Assembly: GCA_029547185.1 (NCBI GenBank)
Contig: JAKPPU010000005.1
Location: 1-64,000, forward strand
From: Deltaproteobacteria bacterium
Lineage (GTDB): Bacteria; Desulfobacterota; Desulfomonilia; UBA1062
Direction of reading: 5' to 3'
DNA: 64,000 nucleotides
In this document: piece by piece, positions 1 to 7,517 of the stretch
Numbering within the stretch: position 1 is the first letter of the stretch
Layout of the letters: each line of letters starts with the position of its first letter
The notes under the pieces: generated by a model
What the model saw: the letters and a program-made list of their open reading frames with translations, nothing else
Database searches by the model: none
What the model was told of the DNA's origin: nothing
Translations under genes and position numbers: made by a program

Positions 1-1984
1 TGGCCCCTCCGTGACTTTTGACTATCCCGTGTACGACCGCCAGGCCCATGCCGGTGCTCTTATCCTTGGTCGTGAAGAACGGCTCGAAGATCCGCTCAAC
101 CACGTCATCCGGCATACCGGTGCCTGTATCCTTCACCGTGAGCTTGAGGTACTGCCCCGATCGCATATCCGGGCGAAGCCGGTCCTTCTCCAGCCGGGTG
201 TTCATGAGGCTCACCTCGATAGTGCCCGGTTTCGACCCCAGCGCCTCTGCGGCATTGGTGCCCAGGTTCATGACGACCTGGTGGATCTGGGTGGGGTCCC
301 CCAGAACCGTATCGCATCCCACGTGGATGTTCTCCCGAAGCTCGATCGTGCTGGGCAGCGAGGCCTCCAGGAAATGCAGCGCCTCGCGCACGACGGGAGC
401 GACCCGGAGAAGACTGCGCTGCTGTTCGTTTCTCCGGCTGAAGGCGAGTATCTGCTTCACCAGATCCTTCTGTCGATAGGCCGCCTTGAGCACCTGGTTG
501 AGCGGCTGGTACGAAGGGGATTCCGGCCCCGCTTCTTCCAGGAGCATCTCCGTATTGATGATAATGGGGTAGAGGATATTGTTCAGGTCATGGGCGATGC
601 CTCCGGCAAACCTGTCGAGCGCCTCTATCTTCTGCATGTGCATGAGCTGACTCTCCAGCTTCTTCCTTTCCTCGTCAGCCCTTTTCCACTCGGTTATATC
701 CCTGCCGACCCCGTGGACACCGATGAATCTACCCGATTCGTCATAGATTCCCTTGAGGACGCTCTGTATCCAGACAGTTGAGCCGTTCTTGTGATAGTAT
801 TCCAGCTCTACGGTGATCGTTCTCTCCGGATCGATCTCTTCCACGTGGATGCGCTCGAGTTCTCCTTGCATGATTTTCATGGCCTTGGCATACGATTCCG
901 GTGTCAGATAATCAGCCATTTTTTGATTCGATACTTCTTCCGGTGTAAATCCTCTTGCTTTTCCAACCGAAGGGCTCATGTAGGTGAGCTTCATATGTTC
1001 ATCTGTCGTCCAGATGGTGTCGCTCATACTCTCGGTCAGGAAGCGATACTTGGCCTCGCTCTCCTTCAGGGCCGCATTCATCTCCTTCAGCTCGGCGGTC
1101 CGCTCCTCCACGAGCTCCTCGAGGCGATCCTGATATTTTTTGAGCTCCTTCTCAACCTGCTTTCGCTTGGTGATGTTGCTGGCGTTGATGACACCCCCGA
1201 TATACTCACCCGCCTCATTGAACAGGGGTTGGCCGGATGCCCGAATCCAGATATAGCGCCCGTTCGCATTCCGGTAGCGCAATTCCAGCTCGCGGGCGGT
1301 TTTCGATCGGACGCCTTGTGTATAAACATCCATTGCATGATCCCGGTCATCGGGATGGAGGCCATCAAAAATAGACGTGCCGACGAGATCCTCAGGGTTA
1401 TATCCGAGCAATTTGAAGTGGGAGGGGCTGGCATAAACAAACCTGCCCTCGGCATCTATCTCGCTTATGGCATCGCTCATGTTTTCGGTGATGCGCCGGT
1501 ATCTTTCCTCGCTCTTCCGCAGCGTCTCCTCGATCCGCTTGCGCTTGGTGATGTCCTGCCAATAAACAGAAACGCCTTCTGCCGCAGGATTGACCGTAAC
1601 GCCGTACCACGTATCAGTGATCACCCCTTTAGCTTCATAATATTGAGCCTGTCGTTCCTCCATGGCTTTGAGGGCGAAAAGATAGTGATCCGTGCCTATG
1701 AGCTGGGGGAATTTCTCCCAGGCATTCTGCCCCAGGAGATCTGCAGGCTTACAGCCGAGCTGCTCTGCGGATCGTCTGTTGACATAGGTGAAACACCAAT
1801 TGCGGTCCATGGCAAAGAAGCCGTCCTGGATGCTTTCCAGGATGACGTAAATCCTCCGGTTGACTGAAGCGGGCTCCTCATCATGCCTTCTCTCAGCCGC
1901 AGACTGCTCCAGTTCGACGATCCGCCTCTGTGCCTTCAACAGCTCCTGGATAAGCTGCCCTTTCGACCTGCTCGTATCCATCAT
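1..1984 (-). CDS. PAS-domain sensor histidine kinase, C-terminus cut by window edge
   Basis: Reading the minus strand from ATG at 1984 gives one open frame of 661 residues that leaves the window before a stop. The first ~40 residues are a coiled coil. Three PAS-like modules follow (about residues 45-150, 165-280 and 315-435), separated by KRK linkers and a second coiled coil. A HisKA phosphoacceptor box follows (FAGGIAHDLNNI, His near 465), then an ATPase domain with N box (NLGTNAAEAL), G1 (DTGTGMP), F box (EPFFTT) and G2 (STGMGLAVVHG). No membrane segment is visible, so it is probably a cytoplasmic sensor. Any receiver domain would lie beyond the window. The kinase at 7518-9923 shares the same IAHDLxNI...EM histidine-box style, which suggests paralogy. 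The signal is not predictable from the sequence. Confidence 0.9.
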   Translation of the reverse strand, partial: MMDTSRSKGQLIQELLKAQRRIVELEQSAAERRHDEEPASVNRRIYVILESIQDGFFAMDRNWCFTYVNRRSAEQLGCKPADLLGQNAWEKFPQLIGTDHYLFALKAMEERQAQYYEAKGVITDTWYGVTVNPAAEGVSVYWQDITKRKRIEETLRKSEERYRRITENMSDAISEIDAEGRFVYASPSHFKLLGYNPEDLVGTSIFDGLHPDDRDHAMDVYTQGVRSKTARELELRYRNANGRYIWIRASGQPLFNEAGEYIGGVINASNITKRKQVEKELKKYQDRLEELVEERTAELKEMNAALKESEAKYRFLTESMSDTIWTTDEHMKLTYMSPSVGKARGFTPEEVSNQKMADYLTPESYAKAMKIMQGELERIHVEEIDPERTITVELEYYHKNGSTVWIQSVLKGIYDESGRFIGVHGVGRDITEWKRADEERKKLESQLMHMQKIEALDRFAGGIAHDLNNILYPIIINTEMLLEEAGPESPSYQPLNQVLKAAYRQKDLVKQILAFSRRNEQQRSLLRVAPVVREALHFLEASLPSTIELRENIHVGCDTVLGDPTQIHQVVMNLGTNAAEALGSKPGTIEVSLMNTRLEKDRLRPDMRSGQYLKLTVKDTGTGMPDDVVERIFEPFFTTKDKSTGMGLAVVHGIVKSHGGA

Positions 1985-2287
1985 ATGGGTGCCCCGGTAA
2001 AGAAAACCATCACCTTACGTATCGGCTCATCCGTGACGGCCGCATTCTATCCCAACAAACAATAAAAATATCTAAATGAAGAATATATTATAATTAAAAT
2101 CATTTAAAGTTGAAAATGGCATATTTGAGAATTCCGGTCCATGATCGCTATCCTATAATGTGTTCACAGAAACGGCATCGTACAGCCTAACCGGCAGGTA
2201 CTCGATTTTGTTCTCCGGGCAGGAGCAGTGATCCGTTGATGCGAAAAGGGAGAAGGCGGCATTTTACTGTTTGAGCATGAGACGAAG

Positions 2288-2334
2288 AGGGGACAGGTGT
2301 ATTTTCCGCTCGTTTTGAAATACATCTGTCCCCT
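2288..2334. repeat. Inverted repeat of the ggggacag/ctgtcccc family
   Basis: Arms aggggacaggtgtattt and aaatacatctgtcccct pair over 17 bp, with one G-U-compatible mismatch and a short loop. The element lies just past the 3' end of the nitroreductase gene, in an otherwise AT-rich gap (1985-2358) where I see nothing else. Related inverted repeats occur at 5326-5369 and 36267-36329, with a half copy at 34980-34996. It may act as a terminator, as a REP-like element, or both. Confidence 0.7.
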
Positions 2335-2358
2335 GGGTTGATAAGGCCTTGATTCTCC

Positions 2359-2913
2359 TCAATCGATGTAGCTTACTGATCCCTTCCGTGTACGCTCACC
2401 GACCGTGAATTTATTCTCAGCTGCAGCATACCCGACAATGACGGCGCACACGAGCCCGTAGCCGTCAGGAATGCCTGCTTCTTCGGCAAGGCTGCGATTG
2501 CTCTCGCCCTTCAATGCCAGGGTCGGACTGACGAGGTAGCATGATCCGAACCCGAGCCCGGTCGCCATAAGGAGCATGTTCTCCGCAGCCAGGGATGTGT
2601 TGACCGGGCTGTAGGGACCCTCCTCGGGGGCAGAAAGCAGGATGAGCACCGGCGCTCCGTAAAGAGGCTGATACCCGGGCAGGGCTGCCCTCTTCCGGAG
2701 AAATTCGATGCCGGAATTGACCATGGCGTCGAGCGTCCGGTCGTTTATCCTCTGCCGGAGCTCGGGGTTGCGGATCACCGAAATATGGAACGGCCCGGCA
2801 TTCGGGGCCCACCTGCCGGCCTCGATGATCTTCTCGAGATCATCTGCAGGGACCGGTTTGTCCAGGTACGCCCTTACGCTTTTTCTCTTTGCGATTGCCT
2901 CTAAAATATCCAT
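2359..2913 (-). CDS. Nitroreductase family protein
   Basis: This 184-residue protein has the small-nitroreductase layout: an N-terminal AIAKRKSVRAY motif whose basic residues contact FMN phosphate, then the RWAPNAGPFH segment, and a C-terminal GYGLVCAVIVGY...ERTRKGSV region. Such proteins are dimeric FMN flavoenzymes using NAD(P)H. Substrates across the family range from nitroaromatics and quinones to flavin fragments, so the substrate is open. The start at 2913 is preceded by an AGGGAT-like ribosome site. It stands alone between the kinase and a transposase remnant. The family call is firm. Confidence 0.88.
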   Translation of the reverse strand: MDILEAIAKRKSVRAYLDKPVPADDLEKIIEAGRWAPNAGPFHISVIRNPELRQRINDRTLDAMVNSGIEFLRKRAALPGYQPLYGAPVLILLSAPEEGPYSPVNTSLAAENMLLMATGLGFGSCYLVSPTLALKGESNRSLAEEAGIPDGYGLVCAVIVGYAAAENKFTVGERTRKGSVSYID

Positions 2914-2963
2914 GATCTTTATCCCTTCATATTTTTTACCGGCAGGAATCGATCTGATGAACC

Positions 2964-3377
2964 CTACTCCCGAAGCCCCGCGCGGATGGTGTCCTTGAGC
3001 AGGTCTTCCAGGCCGGCTCGTTTAAGCCGGTCTCTCCATCTCGACATGCTCGACGGGTCGATCGGAGGTTTATGCTCGAAGAAGATCCCGCCGCACAGGT
3101 ATTGCCAATAGGGATTCTCCACCCATCTCTCAACCACAGCCTCGTCGCTCAGAGAGTAGGTGTGCTTCAGATAGTGAAGCCCGACCATCAGCCTCACCGG
3201 CAGCCCGGGCCTGCCGCTCTCTTCACTGAACGTCGGCCCGAGCTTCTCTTCGAAGACCTCCCATTCGACCGTGTCGGCCAGCTTTGCCAGGGGGTGCTCC
3301 TCGGAGATGATCTCCTTCAGGCACACCTTGAACATCGCACTCTGGACCGGTCCCTTGCCCCTCTTCTTCGGCTTCAT
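2964..3377 (-). pseudogene. IS5-family transposase N-terminal remnant (DUF772-type domain)
   Basis: The 137-residue product covers only the N-terminal helical domain of an IS5-type DDE transposase. Diagnostic stretches are GRPGLPVRLMVGLHYLKHT, VERWVENPYWQYLCG and PSSMSRWRDRL. Intact family members run to about 400-450 residues and carry the DDE catalytic residues downstream. Here the frame stops right after AGLRE and no catalytic domain follows, because the nitroreductase begins within 50 bp. A TATAAT-like -10 (rc of 3420-3425) lies upstream, so the left end of the element may persist. No terminal inverted repeats were recognised. It cannot transpose by itself. Confidence 0.85.
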
Positions 3378-3487
3378 CTCTGCGGGAATTTTCCTCCCAT
3401 CTCACCTATCTTGCAGAGGATTATACCAGAAAATATATTTATTATATATAAAATTAATGGCTTAAGTCATTCACAGAGACGGGTGTT

Positions 3488-5050
3488 TCAACGCCGCCTG
3501 CACAAGGGCTGGAATGAGTGGTCGAATACATAATCAGCGACCCTCTTGCCCAGTGCCATGCCCTCCGTCTTATCGAAGGGCCAGTGTACGCCGAGATAGA
3601 TCCTGCTCTGTCCGTTGTCTTCCTCGGCAGCGGATAGTGTCTTGAAGGTCCTTGGTATGCGCGGTCTCACGTTCCCTTTGTTGTCCCTCGTAATGCCGTT
3701 GAACTCATCAGAAACGAAGGTGAAGGTGATATTGTCGGTGCCGTAGAACCTGCGGAGGATCTGGAACAGGGCTGATCCGAAGGCGGCATGCCCGGATGTG
3801 TATGAAGGAAAAGGCGGAGTGAAGTTCGGTTCCGTTGTGTTGCTTGCCTGTGCGCCCAGGGGTGTAAAGGTAGGATCGCCGATGGTCAGGCGATTGCCGT
3901 CGCCGGCCCCTGTGGGCCCGGTTCCTCTGTCCGATTCCCGTATGCCGGAGGTCGGCCGCCAGAACTGGTAGAAGTACTTCGTTTCCCAAGAGGCAATGCC
4001 TGCATCGGCCAATGCTGTGTTTACCAGGGCCAGGAGCCGCGCAAGCCGGACTGCATCCGTTCCCATCTGCCGGCCGATCTGGACTGCAATCTCGTTGTAC
4101 ATCCGGGGCGGCGTTCCCATATACGGTGTCCCGTCACAGCTCCAGTAGATCCCGGATATCGTCTGGTCCCAAGTCCGTTTTGTCGGGGTGATTTCGCCGT
4201 CACCGCCGATCGATTTCACTTCCCAATAAGACAAGGTGTATTTGAAGCTCCTGAGATCAGGAGGAGGCGGGGCCATGAACTGTCTGCTCGACCGCAGGAC
4301 AAAAGGCTCAACCCTTCCCCAGTATGCGCCGTAGGCCAGCGGGTCGGGGCTGATCGGGTCCGGCCTCCATTTGCCGGGCTCATCGCTGGGAAAGAAATCG
4401 ACACCGATCAGGGGATCGGGATACTGGGACCCGTCGTCGTTTCTGAGTGCCAGAATGGCCTGTGCAGCCAGGCTTCCGATAGAGATCCCGGCTGCTTTTG
4501 CCTTCCCTTCGGGAATCTGGATCAGGTCATCGGCGAGATGCCTGTCGAAACGTGCCTTCTGCGATGGATACAGAGCAGCCAGTGTATCATGTGCAGCCTG
4601 TGATATTGCAGCGGCCATGGATGCCTTGCCGCACGGTTTGGCTTGCATGAAACCCGTGTAGCTCTGATACCTTCCATCGATCGCATTGACCGCATCGAAG
4701 ATTGCGATCTGTACGATTGCGAATGCCCGGGAAGTTCGGGCAGGCCCGTACTGCTCCCCATAGACCCGATCTTCCCCGGGCGCCACGGGTGTGTGATCGA
4801 TGCCATTGGCATATCCCATGATTTCGTTCCAATATATAATTCTCCCCACCGAGTCGGAGCCGTTCTTGGGCTTTTTGTATGGAGCGAGCCCGATTTCTTC
4901 CGAAGGGGGTTTGCATTGCTCTCCCCATGTTTTCTGAAGATCACCCGTCTGCCCCTGTGCATGTACTGGTATGGACAGTGAAAGCAGGGATGCGATGAAC
5001 AGGCCCTGCAGGAGAACAGCCGACATGTAATATACTGTCTTTCCAATCAT
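3488..5050 (-). CDS. Secreted vanadium-dependent haloperoxidase / PAP2-superfamily protein
   Basis: The 520-residue protein starts with an export signal (hydrophobic core about 9-30, ending near VHAQG). The C-terminal third carries the three signature blocks of vanadium haloperoxidases and class A acid phosphatases: YQFWRPTSGI (Arg365), PSYTSGHAAFGS (His421, corresponding to the PSGH motif) and RIYLGVHWPFD (His489, the presumed vanadate- or phosphate-binding His). Vanadium enzymes in this fold halogenate using H2O2, while related members are phosphatases. The long N-terminal helical half and overall length favour the haloperoxidase-like subgroup. It would act outside the cytoplasmic membrane. 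It is monocistronic and runs toward the IS remnant. Confidence 0.82.
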   Translation of the reverse strand: MIGKTVYYMSAVLLQGLFIASLLSLSIPVHAQGQTGDLQKTWGEQCKPPSEEIGLAPYKKPKNGSDSVGRIIYWNEIMGYANGIDHTPVAPGEDRVYGEQYGPARTSRAFAIVQIAIFDAVNAIDGRYQSYTGFMQAKPCGKASMAAAISQAAHDTLAALYPSQKARFDRHLADDLIQIPEGKAKAAGISIGSLAAQAILALRNDDGSQYPDPLIGVDFFPSDEPGKWRPDPISPDPLAYGAYWGRVEPFVLRSSRQFMAPPPPDLRSFKYTLSYWEVKSIGGDGEITPTKRTWDQTISGIYWSCDGTPYMGTPPRMYNEIAVQIGRQMGTDAVRLARLLALVNTALADAGIASWETKYFYQFWRPTSGIRESDRGTGPTGAGDGNRLTIGDPTFTPLGAQASNTTEPNFTPPFPSYTSGHAAFGSALFQILRRFYGTDNITFTFVSDEFNGITRDNKGNVRPRIPRTFKTLSAAEEDNGQSRIYLGVHWPFDKTEGMALGKRVADYVFDHSFQPLCRRR

Positions 5051-5325
5051 AGAGATTACCTCCCTCTATCAAGGAATGATCATTCTCCAGTTAGCCGGAA
5101 GTTATTCGGGCTTGATGCGGGTATGTAAGAAATCCAAATCACGTGAAGTTTTCTTGCCGGTCGCTGTATTCAAAAAGGCCTGCGGGTGTGCGATCATTCC
5201 TGTGCCGTGCAAGGATCGAAAGGCTGGGTAAGGATGAAGGGCGCCCTGCAAACCTCCTCAATACGCTTCATATGATATACAGGATATTACATAAATAACG
5301 AAAACCAAGACTGGAGGACAGGACG

Positions 5326-5369
5326 AAAAGGAGACAGGCTGACTTTCCGGGAATAATCTGTCTCCTTTT
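5326..5369. repeat. Inverted repeat of the ggagacag/ctgtctcc type
   Basis: Arms aaaaggagacag and ctgtctcctttt form a perfect 12-bp inverted repeat around about 20 nt. It lies just past the 3' end of the GNAT gene, in the 349-bp gap 5051-5399. It is a diverged relative of the ggggacag repeats at 2288 and 36267. The rest of the gap holds the upstream region of the haloperoxidase gene and no recognisable gene. Confidence 0.6.
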
Positions 5370-5399
5370 GGGGGTCCTGAATACCCTGCCATGCGGTTT

Positions 5400-5939
5400 T
5401 TATGCAAGGTCCAAAGACATCGTGAACATGTTGCCGTTTCTTTCTTCCACCTTGTACCGGCATCGCTTCAATACCCTGATCATGGCATAATTTTCCATGA
5501 GCGTTTCGGAAAAGACGCTTTTGGCCCCCCATTGCCTCACGAGGCCTACACTCATGTCCGACAGCGTGTAGCCCAGCTTCTTTTTCTGCCATGGGTCGGA
5601 GACGATCACGGCGAACTCCGCCTTGTCGGTTCCCGACAGCTTTGCGAGGCGGGCGATCCCGATGGCCCTGCTGCGCTCGTCTTCGCTCATCTCTGCGACG
5701 ATGGCCAGCTCTTTCCCGGGGTCGATGTCGCAGAACCTCTGCGCCCGCTCCGGCGTGGCGCTGAACGGGACCAGGAAGCGAAGCCAGAGAGACTCCCTGG
5801 AGCACCCGTTCACGAAATCGGTCCACAGGCCGGTGTCTTCCTTCTTCAGGAGCCGGAACCTGACCTGCCTGCCGTCGATGGAGAACGATCTGTTCGAGAG
5901 GCAGCTTTCAAGATCCTTCAAACTGGCCATTATATCCAT
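5400..5939 (-). CDS. GNAT-family N-acetyltransferase
   Basis: This 179-residue protein has a GNAT fold. Its central strand reads ELAIVAEMSEDERSRAIGIARL, followed by AEFAVIVSDPWQKKKLGYTLSDMSVGLVRQWG, which is the acetyl-CoA pyrophosphate-loop region in degenerate form. The C-terminal RCRYKVEERNGNMFTMSLDL is also typical. Its start overlaps the end of the upstream CoA-transferase gene by 10 nt, so the two are probably co-translated. Stand-alone GNAT proteins next to acyl-CoA enzymes sometimes acylate lysines to regulate them, but nothing here proves the target. Family call good; substrate unknown. Confidence 0.78.
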   Translation of the reverse strand: MDIMASLKDLESCLSNRSFSIDGRQVRFRLLKKEDTGLWTDFVNGCSRESLWLRFLVPFSATPERAQRFCDIDPGKELAIVAEMSEDERSRAIGIARLAKLSGTDKAEFAVIVSDPWQKKKLGYTLSDMSVGLVRQWGAKSVFSETLMENYAMIRVLKRCRYKVEERNGNMFTMSLDLA

Positions 5940-7279
5940 TTGTGCTTCTTCGCCTCGAAGGTGAGCTCGTCACGGAACCGGGGGTGCGCGATCGAGATCA
6001 GCTTCTTCGTCCTGACGCTCAGGGAATCGAGATAGATGTTGACCACGCCGTATTCCGTGACCACGTACTCGACCTCGTTCCTCGTGGTCGTGACGACAGT
6101 CCCCTCGGGCAGCGTCGGCAGGATCTTCGATCTCAGGTTTCCGTCCTTGTCCGTATAGGTCGAGGCCAGCGCGAGGATCCTCTTGCCGCCCTTCGACATC
6201 TTTGCGCCCTGGTTGAAGTTGACTTGACCGCCTGTCCCGCTGTACTGCTTCGTGCCGATCGATTCCGAGGCTGCCTGGCCGGTGAGGTCGAGCATCAGCG
6301 TGTTGTTGATGGAGATGAAGTTGTCGTTCTTCGCGATGTTCTCGGGTTTGTTCACCCAGTGGACCTCTTTGAACTCGAACATGTCGTTTCTGTCGATGTC
6401 TTCGTAGAACTGCTTCGTCCCGACGGCAAAGCCCGTGACGATCTTGTCGGGATAGAAGTTCTTCTTCGAGCAGTTCAGGACCCCGAGCTTGACGAGCTCG
6501 GTCACGGAAGGCGTGATGACCTCGGAGTGCATGCCGAGGTCCTTCTTGTTGTAGAGCATGTGGCCGATCGCATTGCCCAGACCGCCGAAGCCCAGCTGGA
6601 TGGTCGAGCCGTCCGGGATCATCTCAACGATGTACTCGGCCATCCTGTCCTCGACGTCAGTGATCGGGATCTCGGGGAGCTCGAAGATGGGGTTGTGGTT
6701 CTCGATGAAATAATCGATCTCGGAGATGTGGACCTTAAAATCCTCGCCGCAGCACCAGGGGAGGTAGCTGTTGATCTCGCAGATGACGACCTCGGCGGGC
6801 TCGAGGCACTCCTTCCTCGGGAGGAACGAGCCGAAGCACGACTTGTTCACGTACCCGTCCTTGTCGGGTGGGGTCGCCGAGAACACGACCTTGTTGGGCG
6901 CGGCCTTGAGCGCGACCTGTCCCAGGTCGGAGAAGCTGTGCGGCTTGTACGATCCCACGCCCCACTCCATGCAGATCCTCTCGAGGGGGCCCACGAACAT
7001 GGTCTCGATGCTGAAGCTGTCTTTGGCCTCGGGCTTCATATAGTCATAGAGGTCCATGGCGAATCCCTGGTAGATCGTGACGTTCGAAAGCTCGCCTGCG
7101 CGCGAGCCGAGCGCTGTTGAAAAGCCCTTCGGGATGTTCACACCGCCGCCTGCGAAGATCCTGTCGTTCGACCTGATCAGGCCTGCAGCCTCTTCGGCCG
7201 AGATCAGCTTGGATTTGAATTCTTCGATGTACGACCCGTATGCCTCTGTGCGAATGTTGCTCTGTGCCTGTCTGCTCAT
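5930..7279 (-). CDS. Acetyl-CoA hydrolase/transferase family CoA-transferase
   Basis: The chosen start (ATG 7279, MSRQAQSNIR) has a GGGAGA ribosome site 6-7 nt upstream; the frame stays open further upstream but that extension looks non-coding. The 449-residue protein has the two-half class I CoA-transferase fold: an N-terminal AGGGVNIPKGF loop, a mid-protein LGFGGLGNAIG loop and a GMHSE segment, whose Glu253 is the likely thioester-forming residue by position. The C-terminal block is LDLTGQAASESIGTKQYSG followed by GGQVNF. This resembles 4-hydroxybutyrate- or butyrate:acetate-type CoA-transferases. It would move CoA between acyl chains in fermentative or syntrophic metabolism. The exact acyl pair cannot be told. 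A GNAT protein is coupled downstream. Confidence 0.87.
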   Translation of the reverse strand: MSRQAQSNIRTEAYGSYIEEFKSKLISAEEAAGLIRSNDRIFAGGGVNIPKGFSTALGSRAGELSNVTIYQGFAMDLYDYMKPEAKDSFSIETMFVGPLERICMEWGVGSYKPHSFSDLGQVALKAAPNKVVFSATPPDKDGYVNKSCFGSFLPRKECLEPAEVVICEINSYLPWCCGEDFKVHISEIDYFIENHNPIFELPEIPITDVEDRMAEYIVEMIPDGSTIQLGFGGLGNAIGHMLYNKKDLGMHSEVITPSVTELVKLGVLNCSKKNFYPDKIVTGFAVGTKQFYEDIDRNDMFEFKEVHWVNKPENIAKNDNFISINNTLMLDLTGQAASESIGTKQYSGTGGQVNFNQGAKMSKGGKRILALASTYTDKDGNLRSKILPTLPEGTVVTTTRNEVEYVVTEYGVVNIYLDSLSVRTKKLISIAHPRFRDELTFEAKKHKWI

Positions 7280-7517
7280 ACAGCTCTCCCGATGGTGGTA
7301 TCGACAGCCACGGACAGCACGGCCGCCGTACGCCTTTCTTTCAGTTGTGCACCGATGGACGTCCGACCGTCCGTCATGGCCAATCGTCGTTAGATTGATT
7401 GATACATCTGTCAATAGCACCAGGGAGAAACGGTGTGCATCAGGCTGGCTCTCCTTTGCATGTCCGAGGAACGTTGCATGGTTGACGGATTCTTTCCGAC
7501 AAAGGCTCAGGAATTCT

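Noticed and set aside
5942-7120. A 392-codon plus-strand ORF opposite the CoA-transferase
   Set aside because: Its product is a low-complexity Leu/Val/Asp/Arg shadow of the well-conserved minus-strand CoA-transferase, with no domain.
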